A stretch of 64,000 bases of DNA, from assembly GCF_020829595.1 (NCBI RefSeq), contig NZ_JAIVFW010000038.1, forward strand, positions 1 through 64,000, in the 5' to 3' direction. The notes below the pieces were generated by a model. The model did not search any database. It had not been told where the DNA came from and was given only the letters and a program-made list of their open reading frames with translations. Within the stretch, counting starts at the first letter, position 1. Every line of letters begins with the position of its first letter. Both the position numbers and the translations under genes were made by a program. Source of the DNA: Nostoc sp. CHAB 5844. GTDB lineage: Bacteria; Cyanobacteriota; Cyanobacteriia; Cyanobacteriales; Nostocaceae. Below, piece by piece: positions 17,879-26,844 of the stretch.

Positions 17879-18364
17879 TCAAGCTGACACTTGCAAGTTA
17901 ACAATGTGCTGAAGTAGACTTTCACAAGCATCAACCAGCAGATCTATTACCTGATTAAATCCTTCCACACCACCATAGTAGGGGTCTGGAACTTCTTTGA
18001 GGTTATGTCGAGTGCAAAATTCACACATTAAATGCACTTTGTCGTGATATTTGCCAGTTGGGTCAAGGGCGAGAATATCGTCATAATTGTCTCGATCCAT
18101 TGCCAAAATCATGTCGAACTCTTGGAAATCTGACTTGGCAAACTGTCTGGCTCGACCACGCAGTTGAATTCCTAATTTGGCAACCGCTGCCGCACTCATA
18201 CGTCGGTCAGGCTGGCTACCAATGTGATAGCTAGATGTACCAGCAGAATCACAGACGATGCTGTTACTTAAGCCAGCCTGATCAATGAGATGATTCATGA
18301 TGTTTTCTGCTGATGGCGAACGACAGATGTTCCCCAGGCAGACAAACAACAGCTTGTAGGGCAT
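17879..18364 (-). CDS. Low molecular weight protein-tyrosine phosphatase
   Basis: The 161-aa phosphatase has the CX5R loop CLGNICRSP at residues 9-17 and the general-acid motif DPYYGG near residue 121. It hydrolyses phosphotyrosine; in bacteria such enzymes often counter BY-kinases that control polysaccharide export. The Wzc-like protein is 11 kb away, so a link is only a possibility. It is followed at about 95 bases by heptanucleotide repeats and the EbfC gene upstream on the same strand. Confidence 0.92.
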   Translation of the reverse strand: MPYKLLFVCLGNICRSPSAENIMNHLIDQAGLSNSIVCDSAGTSSYHIGSQPDRRMSAAAVAKLGIQLRGRARQFAKSDFQEFDMILAMDRDNYDDILALDPTGKYHDKVHLMCEFCTRHNLKEVPDPYYGGVEGFNQVIDLLVDACESLLQHIVNLQVSA

Positions 18365-18460
18365 AGATATTTTCTTGTCCTTTGTGCTTTGTCATTCGTC
18401 ATTTGTCATTTGCCCTGTTTTCTGACTAATGACGAATGACCAATGATCATTGACTATTGA

Positions 18461-18808
18461 CTAAAATCCAGGCAATTCGAGTCCACTGGTCAATTCTTCC
18501 ATGCGTTCCCGCATTGTTGCAGTGGATTTGTTGTAAGCGTCTTTCATGGCCACTGTGACAAGATCCGAAAGTAGCTCTGCTCCTTGTGCTAAGGCATCGG
18601 GAGAAATTTCTACTCGCTTCGGTTCTTGGTTGCCGCTGACAATCACCTTGACTAGTCCACCGCCAGCTTCTCCTTGAATTTCCATTTGCTCCAATTCTTC
18701 TTGGAGTCGCTTTGCGCCTTCTTGAACTTGCTGCGCTTTTTTAAAGGCATCGGCTAGTTCTTTCATTTTTCCTAAGCCAAAGCCAAATCCTTGTCCTTTA
18801 CCTGTCAT
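18461..18808 (-). CDS. YbaB/EbfC family nucleoid-associated protein
   Basis: The 115-aa protein matches the YbaB/EbfC fold: a central amphipathic helix ([24 protein letters not shown], residues about 14-37) and the conserved [21 protein letters not shown] strand pair, with a C-terminal helix [19 protein letters not shown]. The family forms dimers that bind DNA and associate with the nucleoid. It has a glycine-rich N-terminus typical of cyanobacterial members. It is encoded between murB and the phosphatase on the same strand. Confidence 0.9.
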   Translation of the reverse strand: MTGKGQGFGFGLGKMKELADAFKKAQQVQEGAKRLQEELEQMEIQGEAGGGLVKVIVSGNQEPKRVEISPDALAQGAELLSDLVTVAMKDAYNKSTATMRERMEELTSGLELPGF

Positions 18809-18984
18809 AATTGATTGTCCGCGTGTGCTTTGAATAACAAATCAAATTCAATTATAGATGCGGGTGGTAATTTGCCACTTTTGTTACTAATAATTAATAG
18901 GGCTTGAGACTACTTAAGGATAAAGTACGAAGGCTAAAGGATAAAACTTTATACTTCATCCTTCAGACTTCATACTTTTCAGTC

Positions 18985-20010
18985 TTATCCACAAGCTGCT
19001 TTAAACTCACCCATCATTTTGACTTCTGGCTCTAACAAAATCGACCAACGTTCTTGTACTTCTTGTTGGATGTGACGAATCAAGCAGAAAATATCGCTGG
19101 CTTTGGCTCCACCGCGATTCACAATAAAATTGGCATGGAGTTGAGCTACTTGTGCGCCGCCGATTTGATAGCCTTTTAGACCTGTTTGTTCAATTAACCA
19201 GCCAGCAGCATAAGGCTTGGGATTGCGAAACACGCTACCACAACTGGGAAAGTTGTAAGGTTGGGTAGAGAGTCGATGCTGTTTGTGTTGTTTGGTTAAT
19301 GCCAAAACTTTAGCTGGATCGGCACCTGGTTGCAGTTGGAAAGTAGCCTGAGTAACAATGCGTTGGCAAAGCCTCTCCGAAGGAGACTCGCTACCTTGGA
19401 GTAATGATGTTCTATAGCTGTAACCCAATTGGTCAGGGCTAAGAGTTTCTAGTTTGCCATCAGGGGAAAAGACTTCAGCACTAACCAAGATATCTGCGAT
19501 ACAGTTATTATGTGCGCCGGCATTCATGACTACTGCTCCGCCTACAGTTCCCGGAATACCAACAGCCCACTCTAAACCTTGCCAGCCCAGTTGCGCTGCT
19601 TCCCATGCTAAGCTGGGAATTGATTCTCCAGCAGCTACTGTTAATAAACCTGTTTCTGGGTCAAAGTGGCTGTGACGAAGATGGCGTGTGGCAATCACTA
19701 AACCAGGTAGACCGCGATCGCTCACCAGTAGGTTAGAACCTGCTCCTAAAGTTGTTACTCTTAAATTATGTTCTTTTGCGTAATTCAAGCTTGCTTGCAA
19801 TGCTTCTAAGTTTCGTGGTGCAACATACCATTCCGCTGCTCCCCCGACTCTATAGGACGTAAATGCAGCTAGAGAAGCCTGCGGCTTGATAACACAATCT
19901 GTACCTGGTAAATAAATTATTTTGCTATCCAATGATTTATCTGTTTCGTGTTTCTGTGTAGGTGTAGCAGAAACTGTGCAGATGTTTCCAGCTGCCTGCG
20001 AGGTTTTCAT
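18985..20010 (-). CDS. murB: UDP-N-acetylenolpyruvoylglucosamine reductase MurB
   Basis: MurB reduces UDP-GlcNAc-enolpyruvate to UDP-MurNAc with NADPH and FAD, the second step of peptidoglycan precursor synthesis. The FAD-binding part shows [20 protein letters not shown] and [20 protein letters not shown] (both split elements of the FAD_binding_4 fold). The C-terminal MurB domain has [11 protein letters not shown] and the final EPEVKMMG with its conserved Glu. ATG 20010 is preferred over an upstream TTG (20052). Between LLQG and RIVTQATF an 11-residue insertion ([10 protein letters not shown] region) is encoded by an intergenic-type repeat. It follows murC by 87 bases. Confidence 0.93.
   Translation of the reverse strand: MKTSQAAGNICTVSATPTQKHETDKSLDSKIIYLPGTDCVIKPQASLAAFTSYRVGGAAEWYVAPRNLEALQASLNYAKEHNLRVTTLGAGSNLLVSDRGLPGLVIATRHLRHSHFDPETGLLTVAAGESIPSLAWEAAQLGWQGLEWAVGIPGTVGGAVVMNAGAHNNCIADILVSAEVFSPDGKLETLSPDQLGYSYRTSLLQGSESPSERLCQRIVTQATFQLQPGADPAKVLALTKQHKQHRLSTQPYNFPSCGSVFRNPKPYAAGWLIEQTGLKGYQIGGAQVAQLHANFIVNRGGAKASDIFCLIRHIQQEVQERWSILLEPEVKMMGEFKAACG
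19363..19396. repeat. Repeat fragment inserted in murB
   Basis: The sequence GCGTTGGCAAAGCCTCTCCG and the adjoining AAGGAGACTCGC, a common Nostocales interspersed repeat unit, lies inside murB and is translated in frame as part of a loop. Related 'ctccgaaggag' sequence occurs in the intergenic repeat at 33481. It adds about 11 residues. Confidence 0.55.
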
Positions 20011-20097
20011 TTTGAGATCAATTTGTGAAATTTTTACATTTTTCTGCCGCAAAGATACAGCAATAGTAAGAATTGATAGCGCTGTTACTCAACGCTC

Positions 20098-21558
20098 TTA
20101 GGATGTGGCTGTAGCAGCCTCACAAAGTGTAGTAATAACTTCTGGAATTACTTGATTTAAATTTCCTGCACCCAGGAACAGTGCTAAGTCTCCAGGACGC
20201 AGTGTTTTCAGCAAGAACTCGCATACTTGGGGTAACGTTGGTTGATACACCACTTGTGGGTGGAATTTACCAACTTCTGCTGCTAACTGTTCACCACTGA
20301 TTTGCCCTAAGTTAGGTTCGCCTGCACTGTAAATATCAGTCAGTACAACCAAATCAGCATGAGCAAACGACTCAGAAAATTCTTCTAAAAAGGTCAGTGT
20401 GCGACTATAACGATGAGGTTGGAAGATAGCCACCACTCTTTGCCCAGGTCTAGCCTGAAGACGTGCAGCAGCAAGAGTAGCTCTAATCTCACTGGGGTGA
20501 TGGGCATAGTCATCAATAAATGTAATACCATCAACTTCGCCGCGAAACTCAAAGCGTCGTCTTGCACCTTCAAAAGTAGCAATAGCTTTAGCGATTTCAC
20601 CAAATTCTAAATTTAAAACTCGACCCACAGCCACTGCGGCTAAAGCATTGCTGAGGTTATGACGGCCTAGTAAGCGCAACTTTAACACACCTAAAGCTTT
20701 GCCGCGTTCCCAAACCAGTGCTGTGGTGCCATCATGACGATAGTCAATATTAGTAACGCTATAGTCAGCATTAGTATCTTGATGTAGACTGTAGCTGATT
20801 GTGGGTTGCAGGCGATCGCGTACTGTTTCACAATCAATACAGCCGATTAAAGTCTTACAACCCCGCGCAAATGTTTGGAAAATATCAACTACTTCCTCTA
20901 ATGTGTCGTAGTGGTCAGGGTGATCTAGTTCAATATTAGTGATAATGCCAATCTCAGGCGCATGTTTTACTAGGGAACCATCAGATTCATCTGCTTCAGC
21001 TACTAGATATTGGCTTTCTCCTAAGCGAGCATTGCCTTCCCAAGCATTGACTTCACCACCTACCAAAATTGTCGGATCTAAACCAGCTTGTAGTAGCATA
21101 TAACCAATCATGCTACTAGTTGTAGTTTTGCCATGAGTACCTGCTACAGCGATGCTTTTATAATCAGCAATCAAAGCAGCTAGTACATCTGAGCGATGCA
21201 ATATCGGACAACCTAATTCTAAAGCAGCTTTATATTCTAAATTGTTAGTGTTAATTGCAGTTGAACAAATTACTTGAGGTAGTGAGGACACACTAGCAGC
21301 CAATAATTCTTGTGAACTTAATGCTGCTTCATTCGTCATTACCTTAGGGCGAAAGAATTCAAGATTACTTGCTTCTTGCTTACTAAAAATATGTGTACCG
21401 ATAGATTCCAACTTGCGCGTAATATGATTTGGACGAACATCGGAACCTGACACTGGTAATTTACGCTTTGCCAAAACGTATGCCAGAGCAGACATACCTA
21501 TGCCACCAATTCCAATGAAATGAAATGGTCTACCGCCAAAATCCACAGCATTACTCAT
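20098..21558 (-). CDS. murC: UDP-N-acetylmuramate--L-alanine ligase MurC
   Basis: The 486-aa ATP-dependent ligase adds L-alanine to UDP-MurNAc in the cytoplasm. Visible elements are the N-terminal GIGGIGMSALA nucleotide-sugar loop, the P-loop AGTHGKTTTSSM, EADESDGSL, the ITNIELDHPDHYD motif, and DDYAHHPSEI with QPHRYSR in the C-terminal ligase domain. Length is typical. It forms a murC-murB pair on the minus strand, a common cyanobacterial order. Confidence 0.95.
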   Translation of the reverse strand: MSNAVDFGGRPFHFIGIGGIGMSALAYVLAKRKLPVSGSDVRPNHITRKLESIGTHIFSKQEASNLEFFRPKVMTNEAALSSQELLAASVSSLPQVICSTAINTNNLEYKAALELGCPILHRSDVLAALIADYKSIAVAGTHGKTTTSSMIGYMLLQAGLDPTILVGGEVNAWEGNARLGESQYLVAEADESDGSLVKHAPEIGIITNIELDHPDHYDTLEEVVDIFQTFARGCKTLIGCIDCETVRDRLQPTISYSLHQDTNADYSVTNIDYRHDGTTALVWERGKALGVLKLRLLGRHNLSNALAAVAVGRVLNLEFGEIAKAIATFEGARRRFEFRGEVDGITFIDDYAHHPSEIRATLAAARLQARPGQRVVAIFQPHRYSRTLTFLEEFSESFAHADLVVLTDIYSAGEPNLGQISGEQLAAEVGKFHPQVVYQPTLPQVCEFLLKTLRPGDLALFLGAGNLNQVIPEVITTLCEAATATS

Positions 21559-21836
21559 TGATTACTCCTTTACACCACACCATATTCACAAATGACACGC
21601 GTATCATAACAGGAATTTGTTTTTTACCGTAAATTTTTCTACACCTTTTTCAGGCTTGCTGTCTGAGAGCTTTTCCACTTTCGTTATGCGGATTGAGAAT
21701 GATTTTACCTTTGTAGGAGGTTTTTGCTATTTCTGTACTGTTTTTAAGATTATTCTGAAAATTTACACTGCATCGGGAAAGAAATTCTTGTAATGAGAAA
21801 TACATATTTTTAGATTCCTGACTGGTAAAGGTTACG
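21559..21836. other. Intergenic region upstream of murC and nadD
   Basis: Divergent gap with AT-rich sequence; it leads into a 62-bp-period direct repeat that ends at the nadD start. No promoter element could be placed with confidence. Confidence 0.4.
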
Positions 21837-21954
21837 ATAATACATTCGTAACCAAATCGCTGTTAAATTGCATCAAGCTAAGGCATGAATTGAGTACAAT
21901 AATACATTGGTAGTGAAATTGTGTTTCAATTGCATAAAGCACAGTCATGATCGG
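21837..21954. repeat. 62-bp imperfect direct repeat before nadD
   Basis: The unit starting ATAATACATT at 21837 is repeated at 21899 without gaps (offset exactly 62), with roughly 70 percent identity by eye. Matching landmarks are AATTGCAT and CATGA in both units. The second unit runs into the nadD start, so the 5' leader looks duplicated. Confidence 0.6.
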
Positions 21955-22578
21955 ATGCAGCAACTAGCAATTTTTGGAGGCACATTTGATCCAATTCATT
22001 GGGGACACCTACTCGTAGCCGAAATGGCTTTGCATCAACTACCCCTAGATCAAATAATTTGGGTACCATCGCTCAATCCTCCGCATAAACAGGCAGCACC
22101 ATTTGAGCATCGAATCAAGATGCTTCAATTAGCAACAAGAGAAAACCCAGCGTTTACCGTCTCCTTAGTTGAGGCCAGTCGTTCTGGAACTTCTTATGCC
22201 ATCAACACTTTGATTGACTTATCTGCTGTTTATTCCAATGCTCGCTGGTACTGGATTGTGGGTTTAGACACTTTCCAAACCTTACCCCGTTGGTATCGTG
22301 GACACGAACTAGCACAAATGTGTAACTGGTTGATTGCGCCCCGACAGCTAGGTAACGATACAGTTCAAAGCGATATCATCTGCCAACAAGTAGAGCAACA
22401 ACTAAGACAGCAGTCACTTACCATTCACTGGCAATTCTTGAATATACCTTTAGTAGGAGTTTCGTCAAGTCTTATTCGTAAACTTTGTTGCGAAAGTAAA
22501 TCTATTAAGTATTTAGTCCCAGAGCCGATTAGATTTTACATCACGACTTACAACCTCTATTCAGAAAAATCTGAATAA
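21955..22578 (+). CDS. nadD: Nicotinate-nucleotide adenylyltransferase NadD
   Basis: The 207-aa enzyme transfers AMP from ATP to nicotinate mononucleotide in NAD synthesis. The nucleotidyltransferase signature GGTFDPIHWGHL is at residues 7-18, and the C-terminal SSSLIRKL motif corresponds to the ISSTxIR signature. ATG 21955 is used because it places GGTFDP near the N-terminus; an upstream in-frame GTG (21907) would add a non-conserved stretch within the leader repeat. It is followed by gap2 on the same strand after 116 bases. Confidence 0.92.
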   Translation: MQQLAIFGGTFDPIHWGHLLVAEMALHQLPLDQIIWVPSLNPPHKQAAPFEHRIKMLQLATRENPAFTVSLVEASRSGTSYAINTLIDLSAVYSNARWYWIVGLDTFQTLPRWYRGHELAQMCNWLIAPRQLGNDTVQSDIICQQVEQQLRQQSLTIHWQFLNIPLVGVSSSLIRKLCCESKSIKYLVPEPIRFYITTYNLYSEKSE

Positions 22579-22694
22579 AATATATATTTTTTTTTAGATC
22601 AAACACTTTATAGTTATTAATACTCCCTTGCTTTGCGATATGATTGGGTTCAAAGATATCAACTTATAGGCATAAATACAGAGGGCAAGACACT

Positions 22695-23708
22695 GTGATT
22701 AGAGTCGCAATCAACGGTTTCGGGCGCATCGGACGTAACTTTGCACGTTGTTGGCTAGGTCGGCAAAATAGCAATATCGACCTTGTAGCTGTTAATGACA
22801 CATCAGATCCTAGAACAAATGCTCACCTCCTGAAGTATGACTCAATGCTTGGGAAGTTAAAGGATGTTGACATTACCGCCGATGATAACTCTATCATCGT
22901 TAACGGTAAAACCATTAAATGCGTATCTGATCGCAATCCAGAAAACTTGCCCTGGAGAGAATGGGAAATTGACCTGATTATCGAAGCAACTGGGGTATTT
23001 ACTAGCAAAGAGGGAGCATTAAAGCATATAAATGCTGGAGCCAAAAAGGTTCTGATTACCGCTCCTGGGAAAAATGAAGATGGTACTTTCGTCATCGGTG
23101 TGAATCATCACGACTACGACCACAATACACATCACATTATTAGTAATGCCAGCTGTACAACCAACTGTTTAGCTCCCATCGCCAAGGTGCTGAATGACAG
23201 ATTCGGCATCATCAAAGGCACAATGACTACAACCCACAGCTACACCGGAGACCAGCGTTTGCTAGACGCTTCTCACCGCGATGTGCGTAGGGCAAGAGCA
23301 GCAGCCATCAACATTGTCCCCACCTCTACAGGTGCAGCAAAAGCAGTGGCGCTCGTAATTCCAGAACTCAAAGGTAAGCTGAATGGTGTTGCTTTGCGCG
23401 TACCAACCCCGAACGTCTCAATGGTAGATTTCGTTGTTCAGGTTGAGAAGCGTACTATTACGGAAGAAGTTAACCAAGCTCTCAAAGATGCCTCAGAGGG
23501 TTCACTCAAAGGTATCCTAGACTACAGTGAACTCCAGTTGGTCTCTTCTGATTACCAAGGTACTGATGCTTCTTCGATTGTTGATGCCAGCTTAACTTTG
23601 GTGATGGGCAGTGACTTAGTAAAAGTTATGGCATGGTATGACAACGAGTGGGGTTACAGCCAACGTGTTCTTGATTTGGCAGAATTAGTAGCTGAGAAGT
23701 GGCAGTAA
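22695..23708 (+). CDS. gap2: Glyceraldehyde-3-phosphate dehydrogenase (Gap2 type)
   Basis: The 337-aa enzyme interconverts 1,3-bisphosphoglycerate and glyceraldehyde-3-phosphate; the Gap2 type serves the Calvin cycle and can use NADPH. Features are the Rossmann start [33 protein letters not shown], the catalytic ASCTTNC, the substrate-binding [16 protein letters not shown], and NEWGYSQRV. The start is GTG 22695 ([11 protein letters not shown]), which gives the family N-terminus; upstream TTG 22644 is not needed. A heptanucleotide repeat follows the stop. Confidence 0.95.
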   Translation: MIRVAINGFGRIGRNFARCWLGRQNSNIDLVAVNDTSDPRTNAHLLKYDSMLGKLKDVDITADDNSIIVNGKTIKCVSDRNPENLPWREWEIDLIIEATGVFTSKEGALKHINAGAKKVLITAPGKNEDGTFVIGVNHHDYDHNTHHIISNASCTTNCLAPIAKVLNDRFGIIKGTMTTTHSYTGDQRLLDASHRDVRRARAAAINIVPTSTGAAKAVALVIPELKGKLNGVALRVPTPNVSMVDFVVQVEKRTITEEVNQALKDASEGSLKGILDYSELQLVSSDYQGTDASSIVDASLTLVMGSDLVKVMAWYDNEWGYSQRVLDLAELVAEKWQ

Positions 23709-23710
23709 TT

Positions 23711-23750
23711 TGTCAATGGTCAATGGTCAATGGTCAATGGTCAATAGTCA
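23711..23750. repeat. Heptanucleotide tandem repeat (GTCAATG)
   Basis: About five GTCAATG units and variants lie right after the gap2 stop and before the convergent thiL gene, of the same family as at 6730. A near-palindromic partner (GGACTGTTGACTCTCGACT) continues to about 23790. Confidence 0.8.
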
Positions 23751-23788
23751 AAATTATGGACTGTTGACTCTCGACTTTGGACTATTGA

Positions 23789-24787
23789 CTAAAAATGTTG
23801 AAACCCCTGGCTAAGGCTGAGAACTTGGTCGGGGATTTTTTGGTGTTCGTTATACAATAGTACTTGTAAACTATCGGTGATAGTGCCTATAATTGCGGCG
23901 TGTTGACTCAGTTTTTGTACTAAAGTTTTGGCTGGTTTTTGTGGTAAGCACAGTACTAATTCAAAGTCCTCGCCACCGTAGAGAGCGTAATCTAGTGCTT
24001 GTTTTGGTGTGAGCCAATGCTCAAAAGTTGGGGATGTGGGAATTTTTGTACTTTCTATAATTGCACCAACCCTACTGGCGCGACAAATTTGTAAAACAGC
24101 ATCTGCTAAACCATCGCTGCTATCCATGCCGGCAAAGGTGATTTCCGGTTGAGATGCTAAAATTTCTTGGAGAATAAGCAAGACATCTAATCTTGGTTGT
24201 GGACGTTGATGTGCTTGGATGAGAGCAGTTTTTTCTGCGGTGGTGAGGTTGTATCCTAATTCGGGATGCAATAGTAATTGTAAACCTGCGTGGGAGGCTC
24301 CGTGAATACCTGTGACGACGATCGCATCTCCCACTTGAGCAGCAGAACGATGGATAATTCGCAGAGGAGCAACTTGACCAAAGGCGGTAATTGAGATTGT
24401 GGTGACAGGCGATCGCACCACATCACCACCCACAATTGCGGTATTGTATTTTTGTAAGCATTCTGTCATGCCTTGGTAAAGTCCCTCCACCCAACTAACC
24501 CTTAAATCTCCGTTCAGCCCCAAACCAACGGTAATACCCAAAGGAGCAGCCCCCATTGCGGCTAAATCTGATAAATTGGCTGCTGCGGCTCGCCAGCCTG
24601 CATCTTCTGGGGAAGTGGTAGCATCACTAAAATGTACGCCGTCAACTAAGACATCTGTTGTTACTACTAAGCATTTTCCTGGCTCAGTGTCAAGTACTGC
24701 CGCATCATCTCCAATAATTTCTGCGGGACAAAAGCGGTGTAATTTTGCTAAAAGTCCTTGTTCGCCAATATCTTTGACTTTTGTCAT
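23789..24787 (-). CDS. thiL: Thiamine-monophosphate kinase ThiL
   Basis: The 332-aa ATP-dependent kinase makes thiamine diphosphate from thiamine monophosphate. Family motifs are GDDAAVL near residue 23, TTDVLVDGVHF, AAANLSDLAAMGA, GGDVVRSP, GMDSSDGLADAV and YGGEDFELVL. The start codon lies inside the heptanucleotide repeat 24783-24814, so the upstream region is repeat-derived and no ribosome binding site is evident. It is the last core gene before the accessory island. Confidence 0.93.
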   Translation of the reverse strand: MTKVKDIGEQGLLAKLHRFCPAEIIGDDAAVLDTEPGKCLVVTTDVLVDGVHFSDATTSPEDAGWRAAAANLSDLAAMGAAPLGITVGLGLNGDLRVSWVEGLYQGMTECLQKYNTAIVGGDVVRSPVTTISITAFGQVAPLRIIHRSAAQVGDAIVVTGIHGASHAGLQLLLHPELGYNLTTAEKTALIQAHQRPQPRLDVLLILQEILASQPEITFAGMDSSDGLADAVLQICRASRVGAIIESTKIPTSPTFEHWLTPKQALDYALYGGEDFELVLCLPQKPAKTLVQKLSQHAAIIGTITDSLQVLLYNEHQKIPDQVLSLSQGFQHF

Positions 24788-24814
24788 TGGTCATTGGTCA
24801 TTGGTCATTTGTCA
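24783..24814. repeat. Heptanucleotide tandem repeat covering the thiL start
   Basis: About four copies of TCATTGG/TCATTTG overlap the thiL initiation codon and its upstream region. On the minus strand each unit reads CCAATGA, giving several in-phase and out-of-phase ATGs. Confidence 0.75.
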
Positions 24815-24867
24815 GAAGGTTAAAGAGTAAAATTTCAGACTACAGACTTCATACTTCAGTTACGATA

Positions 24868-25464
24868 ATGGTATCGTCTAAGGGGATGTTGGGATGGTCG
24901 CTACACCAGTCACAAAGGCTCACATTTGAAGAGTATTTAAATTATGATGATGGCAATGGTTTTCATTATGAGCTAGTGAATGGCAGGCTGGAGTTAATAA
25001 ACATCCCAACGATTGAACATTTTTTGATTGTCGCTTTTTTAGATACCGCATTTACAGTAGAAATCCAGAGATTAAGTTTATCTTGGTTGACTTTTCGCAA
25101 CACTGGGACGAGAACAGGGAAAAATAAGTCGAGGTTAACTGATTTGTGTGTGGTAACGCAGGAGCAAGCACGAGACTTGTTAAAAGTTTCAGCCGTGTTT
25201 GAGACACCCCCATTATTAATCGTAGAGGTAGTTAGTCCAGATTCGATAAAGCGAGACTATCGTCATAAGCGGTCTGAATATGCGGCGGTTGGAGTGCCGG
25301 AGTATTGGATTGTAGACCCGTTAGAATTAAAAATTACTGTACTGTTGCTGGAAGAGGGATTTTACGAAGAGACGGTGTTTACTGCTGACCAGAAAATTGT
25401 ATCGCAGACTTTTAGAGAATTAGCGATCGCACCTGATCAAGTTTTTGCCGCCGGTAATTTGTAA
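24868..25464 (+). CDS. Uma2 family endonuclease, 5' frameshifted copy
   Basis: The open frame encodes about 198 aa with the Uma2/DUF820 (PD-(D/E)xK) features: LTFEEYLNYDDG, YELVNGRLELI, LTDLCVV, PPLLIVEVVSPDS and KRSEYAAVGVPEYWIVDP. The DNA is closely similar to the copy at 25882-26451. Its natural start, ATG 24894, encodes MVATPVTK but is followed by one extra G (AAAGG versus AAAG), which brings a stop at 24927. The readable frame must therefore use ATG 24868 or 24886. It may be expressed from these or be a recent pseudogene. Uma2 proteins are abundant in cyanobacteria; their roles are poorly known. Confidence 0.7.
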   Translation: MVSSKGMLGWSLHQSQRLTFEEYLNYDDGNGFHYELVNGRLELINIPTIEHFLIVAFLDTAFTVEIQRLSLSWLTFRNTGTRTGKNKSRLTDLCVVTQEQARDLLKVSAVFETPPLLIVEVVSPDSIKRDYRHKRSEYAAVGVPEYWIVDPLELKITVLLLEEGFYEETVFTADQKIVSQTFRELAIAPDQVFAAGNL

Positions 25465-25493
25465 ACCATTCATAAATTTAGATGAATCGAAGA

Positions 25494-25742
25494 TCAAGGT
25501 TGATTCCAATCTTGTAACTCCATCTGACGACGGATAGAAATCTCGTCTAAAAATTCACTGTATTCTTTGTCTGATAAATCTTTCCAGCAACCTGCAAACT
25601 GCATGATTGCAGCAGCGTTGTTGCTCTTTGTTTCTGAACTCAGTCGGAAACCGTGAATTAACTCATACAGTTGTGCTAACTTAGCATCTGGAATTTGCTG
25701 CACTTCTTCTAAAACTTTAACTCTCCATTCAGCATGATTCAT
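25494..25742 (-). CDS. Antitoxin-like small protein (orphan)
   Basis: The 82-aa protein starts MNHAEWRVKVLEEVQ and has a helical N-terminus (LAQLYELIHGFRL) and the segment FAGCWKDLSDKEYSEFLDEI ending RRQMELQDW. This pattern resembles antitoxin components paired with PIN toxins in cyanobacteria. No toxin gene lies next to it. ATG 25742 is preferred; AGGAGAG lies close upstream (about 25752-25758 on the minus strand). It is encoded between the two Uma2 copies, facing the other way. Confidence 0.55.
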   Translation of the reverse strand: MNHAEWRVKVLEEVQQIPDAKLAQLYELIHGFRLSSETKSNNAAAIMQFAGCWKDLSDKEYSEFLDEISIRRQMELQDWNQP

Positions 25743-25815
25743 TATATTATCTCTCCTGAATAAGTAAAACTTAAAATCCTTAGTGCGATCGCACATTTTA
25801 TGATAATATCTCTGG

Positions 25816-25865
25816 GCAAGAGCGATCGCACCTCATCAAGTTTGGAATGCAGGTAATTTGTAAAC
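25816..25865. repeat. Uma2 3'-end remnant
   Basis: The stretch GAGCGATCGCACCTCATCAA continuing to GGTAATTTGTAA can be read AIAPHQVWNAGNL-stop, nearly the same as the C-terminus AIAPDQVFAAGNL of the two Uma2 genes here. It is a detached tail with no gene in front, lying just before the second Uma2 copy. Confidence 0.6.
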
Positions 25866-25881
25866 GGGAGTAAATATTGCG

Positions 25882-26451
25882 ATGCTTACCACACCAGTTA
25901 CAAAGCTCACATTTGAAGAGTATTTAAACTATGATGATGGCAGTGGTTTTCACCATGAACTAGTGGATGGCAAGCTGGAATTAATGAACCCTCCAACATT
26001 TGAACATTTCTTTATTACTAAATTTTTGGAGCAACTGCTGGATGGAGAAATCAAGCGGTTGGGTTTACCTTGGTTGACTTTTAGAGAAATTGGGGTGAGG
26101 ACGGGAAAAGATAAATCCCGGTTAACTGATTTGTGTGTGGTAACGCAGGAACAAATACCAGATTTGCTGAATGTTTCAGCAGTGTTTGAGTCAGCACCAT
26201 TGCTAATTGTAGAGGTAGTTAGTCCAGATTCTATTAAGCGAGACTATCGTTATAAGCGTTCTGAATATGCGGCGATTGGAGTGCCAGAATATTGGATTGT
26301 AGACCCGTTAGAATTAAAAATTACTGTACTGTTGCTGGAAGAAGGATTTTACGAAGAGAAGGTGTTTACTGCTGACCAGAAAATTGTATCGCAGACTTTT
26401 GGAGAATTAGCGATCGCACCTGATCAAGTTTTTGCCGCCGGTAATTTGTAA
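25882..26451 (+). CDS. Uma2 family endonuclease, intact copy
   Basis: The 189-aa Uma2/DUF820 protein starts MLTTPVTKLTFEEYLNYDD and carries HELVDGKLELMN, TDLCVV, LLIVEVVSPDS (acidic active-site strand) and KRSEYAAIGVPEYWIVDP. It is the intact paralogue of the frameshifted gene 1 kb upstream; the two share long identical stretches at both DNA and protein level, especially the last 100 codons, so the duplication or conversion is recent. A GGGAG element lies about 11 bases before the ATG. It is probably a PD-(D/E)xK nuclease, with unknown target. Confidence 0.85.
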   Translation: MLTTPVTKLTFEEYLNYDDGSGFHHELVDGKLELMNPPTFEHFFITKFLEQLLDGEIKRLGLPWLTFREIGVRTGKDKSRLTDLCVVTQEQIPDLLNVSAVFESAPLLIVEVVSPDSIKRDYRYKRSEYAAIGVPEYWIVDPLELKITVLLLEEGFYEEKVFTADQKIVSQTFGELAIAPDQVFAAGNL

Positions 26452-26517
26452 ACCACACACAAATTTAAGAGCGATGGCACATCTTACAATACTTTTGGGG
26501 AATGAACATAACTGAGG

Positions 26518-26751
26518 CTATTCGTCACTCAGTAGCGTCTCCAAAATCTCTGGTGTTAATCCCTTGGCTTCTGCTTCTGCACCAATTTCGTCCATCAATT
26601 CACGCAAAGAAAGGTGCGATGTATTAAGCAATTCACACATTCGTAATTGCAGGAGAATTTGTATTTTTCTTTGCGCTTCTGTGGATGCTTGGTTGTAAGC
26701 TTGTGCTGTAGTGGCATCGACTGGAATGGATATTGTGGTCTCTGCTGTCAT
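26518..26751 (-). CDS. Antitoxin-like small protein (orphan)
   Basis: The 77-aa acidic protein starts MTAETTISIPVDATTAQAYN and continues with a helix EAQRKIQILLQLRMCEL and the tail SLRELMDEIGAEAEAKGLTPEILETLL. The short beta-strand N-terminus followed by helices resembles VapB/ribbon-helix-helix type antitoxins of cyanobacteria. No toxin frame is visible beside it. It is another small unpaired gene in the island; its function is inferred only from pattern. Confidence 0.5.
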   Translation of the reverse strand: MTAETTISIPVDATTAQAYNQASTEAQRKIQILLQLRMCELLNTSHLSLRELMDEIGAEAEAKGLTPEILETLLSDE

Positions 26752-26844
26752 ATCCCTACTGCAAAAATCAAGGTTTTATTTCATGCACATTCTACAATAC
26801 TAACTAAAAGTAAAACTCAATGAATGCCTAAATCTGGCACAAAT

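Noticed and set aside
24783-24814. Possible CRISPR-like array
   Set aside because: Units are 7 bases with no spacers; these are heptanucleotide repeats. No CRISPR array or cas gene is seen anywhere in the window.
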